The notes below the pieces were generated by a model that saw only the letters and a list, made by a program, of their open reading frames with translations, was not told the DNA's origin and did no database searches. From positions 180,667-244,666 of the forward strand of contig MNCI01002932.1 of assembly GCA_015680685.1 (NCBI GenBank): a stretch of DNA of 64,000 nucleotides, written 5' to 3'. A program made the translations under genes and the position numbers. Shown one piece after another: positions 56,984 to 64,000 of the stretch (within the stretch, counting starts at the first letter, position 1; each line of letters starts with the position of its first letter). The stretch comes from Gnetum montanum. Taxonomy: Eukaryota > Streptophyta > Gnetopsida > Gnetales > Gnetaceae.

Positions 56984-59330
56984 TATTTCAAGTGAGACAC
57001 TCTTTGTAGTTGTGGTTGGGTTTTAGTTTTAGTAAAGCTCAATGGAGATGGAGATGCAAATGGAAATATTGTAATGTCAATCATAGGCCTTTTCAACTTT
57101 GAATGCAATATTATGTGCTCTTACCATACAATATAACATATGTGACACTCAAAAAATAGGAGAGCACTTTTTAAAAGTTTTGAACAAATTTGATGAAAAA
57201 GTGAAAAAGAAAATAATTAATTTTCCCACAAATGAAATAAGTTTCCTTTAAAAAAAATTGCAAATAAAGAATGCGAATTTGATTTTTGATAAAGTGAAAT
57301 TGTTATTAAAAAATAACAATTCCAATTTACCAAAGGAGTAATTTTGCATCTTCTTTATGCATGTTAGAAAGGCTATCTAGTTTACTAAGCATTGATCTAA
57401 CTTTAGCATTATTGGGAGTGTGAAGTAAGAAAAATATGGAGATGTAGCCCTATGTGAGCATAATATCTACTTTGATATAAGTAGCACTAATAGTTATCAA
57501 ATAATGGACAACTTTACTTATCAATGTCTTAGGAAGATAAGTTAATGTGTGTTAACAATTCTTTAAGAACATCATAATTAACAATTCATGATCTCATGAA
57601 TTCTCATTGATTGTTTACAAGCATACAATACTTTGTAAACTCTTGTATTCATAAACATTCTTGGTTAAAATTTTTCCTAAGTTAGTCTTACTAGTGAGGC
57701 TTGATCCCTTCAAACATTTGTTTATGCCTCAACCTGTCAACATCTTATTCTTCTCATAACTTGGCTTCCACTTCAATTTGTGGGTTCTACTTCATGGATA
57801 CATAGTTCGCATACTTTTGTAGTTTGTGCTAATAATTCCAAACTACCTTTCAACTTCTCTAACTTTTGTCAAGTGATACTTCTATGGTTCCTTTCTTTGT
57901 TAACACCACCTTTGGATGTCTTCTTTTATGGATTCATCTTTAATTCTCATACTAACTTCCTTCACAAGTTCTTTTTGTATTACTCACTCAAACATATGCT
58001 TACACTTTAACATTCATAGAAATTGTACTTCTTGTCATATATCTTGGTATCTTTCTGACTTTCCATATGAAACCAATGGTTGTACATCAATTTGATGTAT
58101 ATTGTCTAACACTCCTCTTCAAGCATTAGTTTTGTTTATTTCTTTGGTTGTTAAGAATTGCATGGATATTCTAGAAGGATAATGAAAATAATACATATAT
58201 TCATGTGGCTAGTCAACACTCTCATATAATAACTTCCTCCCCTTTGGTCATAAATTTGTAGACAAATTGATAATACAAGGGAATGCTAGCATGAAATGAA
58301 ATATTTTATTATAACATCTTGGAAAATGGAACAATGCATAGTATCATCATGCAATGTTTCACCCTCTAGGAATTGGGATTAGACTTCTTGTTTGGAGCTA
58401 ATAATTTTGAAACTTTTGACTATAGCTATTCTCCTTCCATGACCTCTTTTGAGGTCTCTTATGCCAAAATGGAATTTTGTTGAAGATCATGTAGGATATT
58501 TTTTAGTGTGACATTCTACTTGGTAGCTTATTTTGACTTAATCATGATAGGATCATTTGTAGGATTTGTTGTAGATTTTAACATCTCCTCCAACTTGTGA
58601 GTAGTTCTTATCCTTCTTACAATCTTCTTCACATGAACAGTCTTTAATGTTGCAACTTACTCTCACACTACTTCAAACTTCTTTTTCCTTTGACATCCAT
58701 GTCATGGATTTCTCATAGTCCCCTTTAATTTATGGCCTTGTACTTATTCAAGGGATGTGACTCTTCATGAAGTTGTTGTTTGTTGTAACTTTTATAAGTT
58801 CACGATTTGCTTATGACACTAAACCTAACTCTCACTATCTAAATTTTAAACTTCTCATTCTCACCTTTTGGTGGTTCCTTTAATGTTTTTTTTTTTCCAG
58901 AAAATTTGGGCTATCTATTAAATATAAACAGTAAAATATAGAATACATCATCCTTGTGAAACAAATCCTAGAATCAACTGAAGGCCAGCCCCTCCAAGAC
59001 CCAAAATAATGGGTGAATATATCCCCAAAAATCCAAGAACGTGATCGAGTGAAAAAAAATAACAAAATAGGAGGCCCCTCAATCAAAAACTAGTGAGAAG
59101 TTTAAATTGAGTTAGCTAGCACTACAATTCTTGTTCTTGAATACTAAACAAACATGTCCTCATGGGGAAGAAAAGTTAAAATGAATCCCTCTTGTTGTCA
59201 CTTTGATATCAAGGGATTGACTATCTTATATCAAGGAAGGAAGTGAGCTTCAAAGAATTTCAGTAGGCAGTAGCCTTTGTGGCTATAGAGCACAATAGGG
59301 CTATGCTGGATACCATTCACAATTAAGAGA
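56984..59330. other. unassigned AT-rich stretch
   Basis: No recognisable domain. The plus-strand ORF at 57780-58010 and the minus-strand ORF at 59086-58880 are anonymous. Sequence near 58100-58260 has the look of a decayed retrotransposon end, but no boundary can be shown. Confidence 0.4.
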
Positions 59331-59610
59331 GGCATTGGTGTAGATGCTTAACACTCTCTATGTGTCTTTAGGTTGTTTTTAGGTGGGGCGACATTTGTTT
59401 GGTGCAACCTGGGTGAGTGTTTTTGGAGGGTTTTGGCTTTTATCTTTCTTATTACTGTTGTTTCATTCTGAATTCTTGGAGAGAATTTTGATGAGTTGGG
59501 GAAAAGGGGGAGGGGGGAGGGCATGACTGTTACCCTTATTTTTCTTTTGGGATGAGATGGATGCTCTCTCCTTGTCTTTTTTTATCCTTACATTAAAAAA
59601 TAACTTTATG
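59331..59610 (+). other. possible LINE 3' UTR
   Basis: G/T-rich text (GGTTGTTTTTAGGTGGGG, a G-run near 59500) ends in CTCTCTCCTTG, a T-run and ACATTAAAAAATAA. That is the style of plant L1 3' UTRs with a short A-rich tail. No coding part is visible upstream, so this is only a suggestion. Confidence 0.25.
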
Positions 59611-60412
59611 ATTATGATAATATGATACCTCAAACAACACAATAGATCTTCAAACTAACATAATTCAAAAAGAACCAGAAGACATAGACAGTCGCAAATG
59701 CAAATGCAGGGCTATAGTGGGTCCACTACAAATGTTAAAGGCTAAAATGCAAGTCAGTAACCCTACAAGTTCATTTTGTCCAATCACAAAAACTTTCAAT
59801 TTTATAGCCTACAAAATCTCTCAAATTAGACATCCACCTAAGTTTGGATAAACAAAGCTAGAAAGATATGCAAGATGCAAAACTAGCCACATCTCCACTT
59901 TCACCAAACATATAATATTGGAGAGAGAATATTACATCCCTTATTGATGATTTAGTATATAGAGGTTTGATTGACTCAAAATTTATTTGGGGGTTGTTGG
60001 AACTAGAAGTAGATTACCATATATACCCCCACAACATATAGCCAACATGAAACTTGAGTAGAATTTAAGTAAAAGTTTATAACTCGGCACTATCCAATGG
60101 AATTAAACCTATTACTTGGAGTTTCCAAATCTTTAGTTTTACTTTGACAAAGAAGACATGCATCTTTGAAGCATTTCTTTAAATATGATGTTAAAGGTAT
60201 TTATGAGTATAGACTGAAGATCTAAAATTTTATGCATTTTCAAATACTGATTGGGGAGGTGATTAGGATGAAAAAATTCCAAATTTAGCTACTATCACCT
60301 TTCATGGAGCTAATCTAATATATCTTAAATTAGGAAAACAATGTCTCGTAAGTTTTTCATCTTGTAAAAATAAATTTATTTTCATGTCAAATTATATTCA
60401 ATACATTCTTTG

Positions 60413-60537
60413 GTAAGAAACTATATGTGATAACACTTAGTAATAATGCTGTCAAAAGAACATGTGCGATATGTGATAACACTATGTAAGAAACTATATG
60501 TGATAACACTGTGTAAGAAACTATATGTGATAACACA
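60413..60537 (+). repeat. short tandem repeat, unit about 28 bp
   Basis: GTAAGAAACTATATGTGA starts at 60413, 60485 and 60513, the last two directly in tandem. A partial copy lies near 60466. No coding content. Confidence 0.75.
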
Positions 60538-62329
60538 AACATCAAATTCTAATTCATCAAGAATGAAGTAAAGAAGGGAGTAATTCTTACAAAACATGTG
60601 GTATAAGGTGAGGAACTAGTACATTTTATAACCTAAAGCATCTTATCTTACAAGATACATTATTTGATGAGAAAGATTAGCATCTCAAATTTGATTGAAG
60701 AAGAAGACGATGGACAAACTACTAGTTGAATAGCCATGACTCAACAATGTACATTTAAGAAGGGAATGCAAGTTATAGTGTGAAAATGTAGTCATATTTA
60801 AAGTCTATTATGTTTCCTATTTTTTTAATGTTTAAAAAGTCTTAAGTCATTTAGGAAAAATGTATTTTAAGAAAATCCTTGTATTTTATTAAAGAAAATT
60901 TTTAGAAAAACTTAGAGCTTTTTTTAAAAAAATATCAAATGAAAATAGCTTATCTATATTGGCTAGGTCACCCAAAAAAATCCCCTAATAGAAGAAAAAA
61001 CAAAGCAAAATATAAACTTGCATCTACATTCTTCTTCTAGAGATAAATATTTAAAGCATCATGCTTTATAACTAAAAATTTAAATTACATACCTAACCAA
61101 CATTGGCCCCAATTGTACAACATTGGACCCACCCTCATTAACCACCAAAGAAATCCTCAATGACCTATACTAAATAAGTACTATGAAGAAATGTGAAAAG
61201 AACCCAATTGTTGAGAGTGCAACAATAAACTAGAAATTTGATGTGAATAAGCAATCTAAGGGGCTGAAGGGCATTCCTCACCTAAGTTGAAGAGAGCTCT
61301 AATAGGCCCTAGAGGACCAAGCCCATGTATGCAACAACATACAAGGATAACTTATGTCTAGGGGTAAAAGACCAACCAAGATCAAAGATAGCTAGTTTCT
61401 CCCAAAATCTATTTCAATGAAGTGTACTAAAGAGAACACAACACAATGAAATTATAACATAATATAAGGTAGCAACATGATTATTTAATTATTGAGCATA
61501 GAGATATGAGTATTTGATTATAAAATAATAGATACATGCCTCAAAAATTAGACCACATAGTGTGTGTGTGTGTGTTATAAAAAGAAATTTGCCACCAAAA
61601 ATTAAAGAAAGGAAATTTTCAAAATTAGCTCACATTTCAAACACACCTTAGAGAGTACAAGAAGCTACACATATCAAATGCACCTTGAGGATGGTTGAAT
61701 AGGAATTAGACCTTGCTATTAACTAGACTAAGTTCACTTCTTACTACCCGGCCTCAAGCTAAGGCAACATATCAAAAGCACCATTGTCAGAGTGTTGGGT
61801 GTTACTACTAGGGCCTAATGATGAGGTATATTAAGGTATGTCTATTTTTAATTGGAATAAGAGGAATATCTAAATCCATCTCATTAATAAGATTCAAAGC
61901 TAGGTTGACTATAGGCACATCATTTTCTTTCAAGGTAGGTGTCTTTTTAGCTCATTAGTCTTGTCTGCTATTACAAGATATGTTGCCTCTATTTGTTTTC
62001 CACTAGTTACAGTCATAAATTAATTAATTCAATTTGTAAGAACTTCCTTTGATTTGGGGGAGGTAGGTCCTTAAACCCATTTGTTGTGCTAGAACATTAT
62101 GGTGAGGCCTAAATAGTGCATGACCCTAGTATATCATGATTTGAATAGTGTAGTTTGACTAGGTAACTAAAGTTGATTCAAAGGCTTGCTTCCTAGGAGA
62201 ACATCAGTTGGGTTAGACTTATATCCACTAAGTGCCAACCTTGAGAGTACCAAAAGGGAGGCTTAGTCCTCTAAAATGCCCTCAATAAATTCAAATCTAT
62301 CATAGATGATATGAATGTTCAATTGAATT
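60538..62329. other. unassigned stretch with a TG microsatellite
   Basis: A TG dinucleotide run of about seven to eight units lies at 61560-61575. No domain or family similarity was seen elsewhere on either strand. Confidence 0.45.
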
Positions 62330-62980
62330 GCAAAGTGAAGGACCTCTTACTATTGAAATTTATGAAAATTTCTAGGCTCTTGGTCATATGTCATAGGAGT
62401 TGGGATTGATTGTTAATTGGAACAAATCTATAGCACACTTATTCAATATGAATGGGATTATGAATGGAAGAATTTTTTGTACCCTAGGGATCCCCCTAGG
62501 GACCCTATAGGATTCCTACCTAGGGATCCCCCTAGGAACCCTATAGGATTCCTACCTAGGGATCCCTATATACACTTGGAACCGAATTACCTCTTGGTCT
62601 CGGTTTATTTAGAGGATTCAATCTAGAGTGAAGCACTAGACCTCTAGATTCTTAACAAGAAAAGGGAATGTTCTCCTTGCTTCTTCTATCCTATCTACCA
62701 TGGCTAGGTACATTACCTTTGTTGCCTCTGTACCAAAGGAGGTCATCAACAAAGTCAACTAGATCATTATGCATTTAATTTGGTTAGGAGGGAAAGGAGG
62801 TAATCATCTACATCTTGTTTGTTGGGAGAAGGTTGCTAAGGCCAAAATCGCAAGGGGCCTTGAGGTGCTAACTTTTGAAGATTCTATTATGTTAGGGTAC
62901 CAAGGTCTCATTAACTGAATTTTAGCAAATGATCATGAAGATATTTTGTGGATATCTATACTTAGGTGAAAGTACTAACT
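62330..62980 (+). pseudogene. L1-like LINE reverse transcriptase relic
   Basis: One plus-strand frame reads LGLIVNWNKSIAHLF, then YLGIPLG-type text, then ARYITFVASVPKEVINKVN, MHLIWLGGKGGNHLHLVCWEKV and ILWISILR. This is the order after the RT palm in plant L1 elements (GL-VNW-KS, YLGIPLG, S-IPK, FLW-G, V-W). Several stops interrupt it. A 36-bp repeat expands the YLGIPLG site. Upstream RT parts are not found, so it is truncated. It is distinct from LINE1 and LINE2. Confidence 0.65.
62484..62572 (+). repeat. 36-bp tandem repeat, about 2.5 copies, within the LINE relic
   Basis: CTAGGGATCC starts at 62484, 62520 and 62556. The period is exactly 12 codons, so the duplicated LGIPLGTL-DSY unit stays in frame with the LINE reading. 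The first two copies differ by one or two bases. Confidence 0.85.
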
Positions 62981-64000
62981 GTGGAATGTGCAAAGTAATA
63001 TGATTCATATCTCTAGTGAAACAACTACACCTACATCTAGATGCTTATCCCCACAAGGATGCTCCATGCATAATCACAAGAAATATTTCACCAAAAGTAT
63101 GAAATAGTGTCTGGCTAGCAAATAATCTGTAGGTGACATCTTCCCAAAAACATTAAATTCTTCATTTGGCTTGATTCTCAAGAAACACTCCTACTCCATG
63201 CATTCTTCTAGGAGTACAAACTTGTTATTAACACCTCTTGAACCCTTTTCCATGTGGAGTAGGAAATGTTATAACACTTCATTTCTCTCTACCTTTTCAC
63301 CATGAACATTTGGTGGGCCTCTAGGTTTCATCTTTCTCATAGCTTCACAAGGATACTCTAATGACTATTTTTCTATGGTATCTCTAGTGGGAAAAAAATG
63401 AGCTAATCTTCTATTGTGCCCCTATGCCATTTCCATACCAAATTGCATTATGAGGGTTCCGATTATGGAACAAAGCTTGCACCGTGATGGAGGCACATTG
63501 AAATTTGAACCAGAGTGCATGTCATTTTTTCAAAATCACATGTTGTCAAACAAGTTGCCTACATTGCATGGAAAGACCTCCTTCCTCTTCTTGTTGGGGG
63601 CCCTAACCTTGCAAACTAAGTGTTCTTTAGATGTTGGCAAGGAGACTACACAACATTCAATGGAGTGCACATTAAGCTAATAGAGAACACTATTGTTGTT
63701 TACCTCAGCATCTCGACTAAGGGGAAAGTGGTGTTGTTGATTAGGCATGGGCTTCAAGATGCTAAGGGTTTCTTTGCTAGGCCAATGCTGAAGATAATCA
63801 ATGGTCAAGTTCCCAAGTTGGAATTAGCTATACTCTGGCAAGAGGAAGCCAAGTTGTTAGAGCCTAGAATGACAAGATCATGTTCATTTAATGTGGTCTA
63901 CTAGCAATGGCTGTTGCTAGAGGAAGCCTTATCATCCTTTGCTTTTGATGGTGTAGTGGCCAGGGGGAGTTGAGGGTCTCCTACAGGGGCCTAGGGATAG
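62981..64000 (+). other. unassigned right-hand end with two overlapping anonymous ORFs
   Basis: The region may continue the LINE relic, but no motif can be followed. Two ORFs (63414-63680 and 63620-63904) overlap in different frames. The second includes KGKVVLLIRHGLQDAKGFF and AILWQEEAKLLEPR, which I do not recognise. Their modest length and lack of motifs leave them uncertain. Confidence 0.35.

Noticed and set aside
62417-62626. Pro/Asp/Arg repeat protein (PRDPPRDPIGFLPRDP)
   Set aside because: It is an out-of-frame reading of the 36-bp repeat; the adjacent frame carries the LINE YLGIPLG motif.
1-64000. CRISPR arrays, operons, ribosome binding sites or prokaryotic mobile elements
   Set aside because: No regularly spaced short repeats and no bacterial-style gene organisation; all coding remnants are plant retroelement families.

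Overview
This window looks like repeat-dominated nuclear DNA from a plant with a large genome. A gymnosperm would fit, but that is inference. It is AT-rich, no intact host gene is visible, and almost every recognisable feature is a decayed retroelement. The families are plant types: Ty3/gypsy LTR retrotransposons of the Athila/Tat branch, a chromovirus-like gag-protease, L1-like LINEs with a CCHC ORF1, and an RTE-type LINE tail. Premature stops fall mostly at Trp (TGG) and Gln (CAG) codons, as expected from long-term cytosine deamination of silenced DNA.

Layout. 1-1560: minus-strand Ty3/gypsy pol relic running off the left edge. 1561-6350: a patchwork of degenerate direct repeats holding a LINE 3' end (2024-3048) and a solo LTR (3355-4254). 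6350-9050: a candidate LTR, then a truncated gag-protease. 9978-15231: a nearly complete LINE (LINE1) with target-site duplications and an ATGA ORF1/ORF2 junction. 15247-17300: the only stretch that looks low-copy, with possible minus-strand exons. 17640-32560: a second LINE (LINE2), split by a full-length Athila/Tat element (element A, 21627-31977, target duplication CCTAG). 32853-47064: element B, a related minus-strand element with gag, pol and a long post-pol accessory ORF, itself interrupted. 47100-49180: another LINE 3' end, an RTE tail and a small tandem duplication. 50788-56978: element C, a minus-strand relative flanked by GAAGG that keeps gag and the accessory ORF but has no pol. 56984-64000: mostly unassigned, with an L1-like reverse transcriptase relic at 62330-62980.

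How the parts relate. Elements A, B and C and the solo LTR are one LTR family. They share TGATGA/TCATCA-type ends, a common inner LTR segment, a TTGGTGCC-type primer site, a Gag with an unusual zinc knuckle, and a G5 purine tract just after pol (the solo LTR shows only the LTR features). A, B and C differ in an informative way. A has lost nearly all of the accessory ORF but amplified an 84-bp repeat. B has the long accessory ORF with a U3-like segment upstream. C lacks the whole protease-RT-integrase block, so it looks like a non-autonomous derivative. This family is the most interesting system here. Two large N gaps and three single-N joins, two of them flanked by duplicated sequence, limit some calls.
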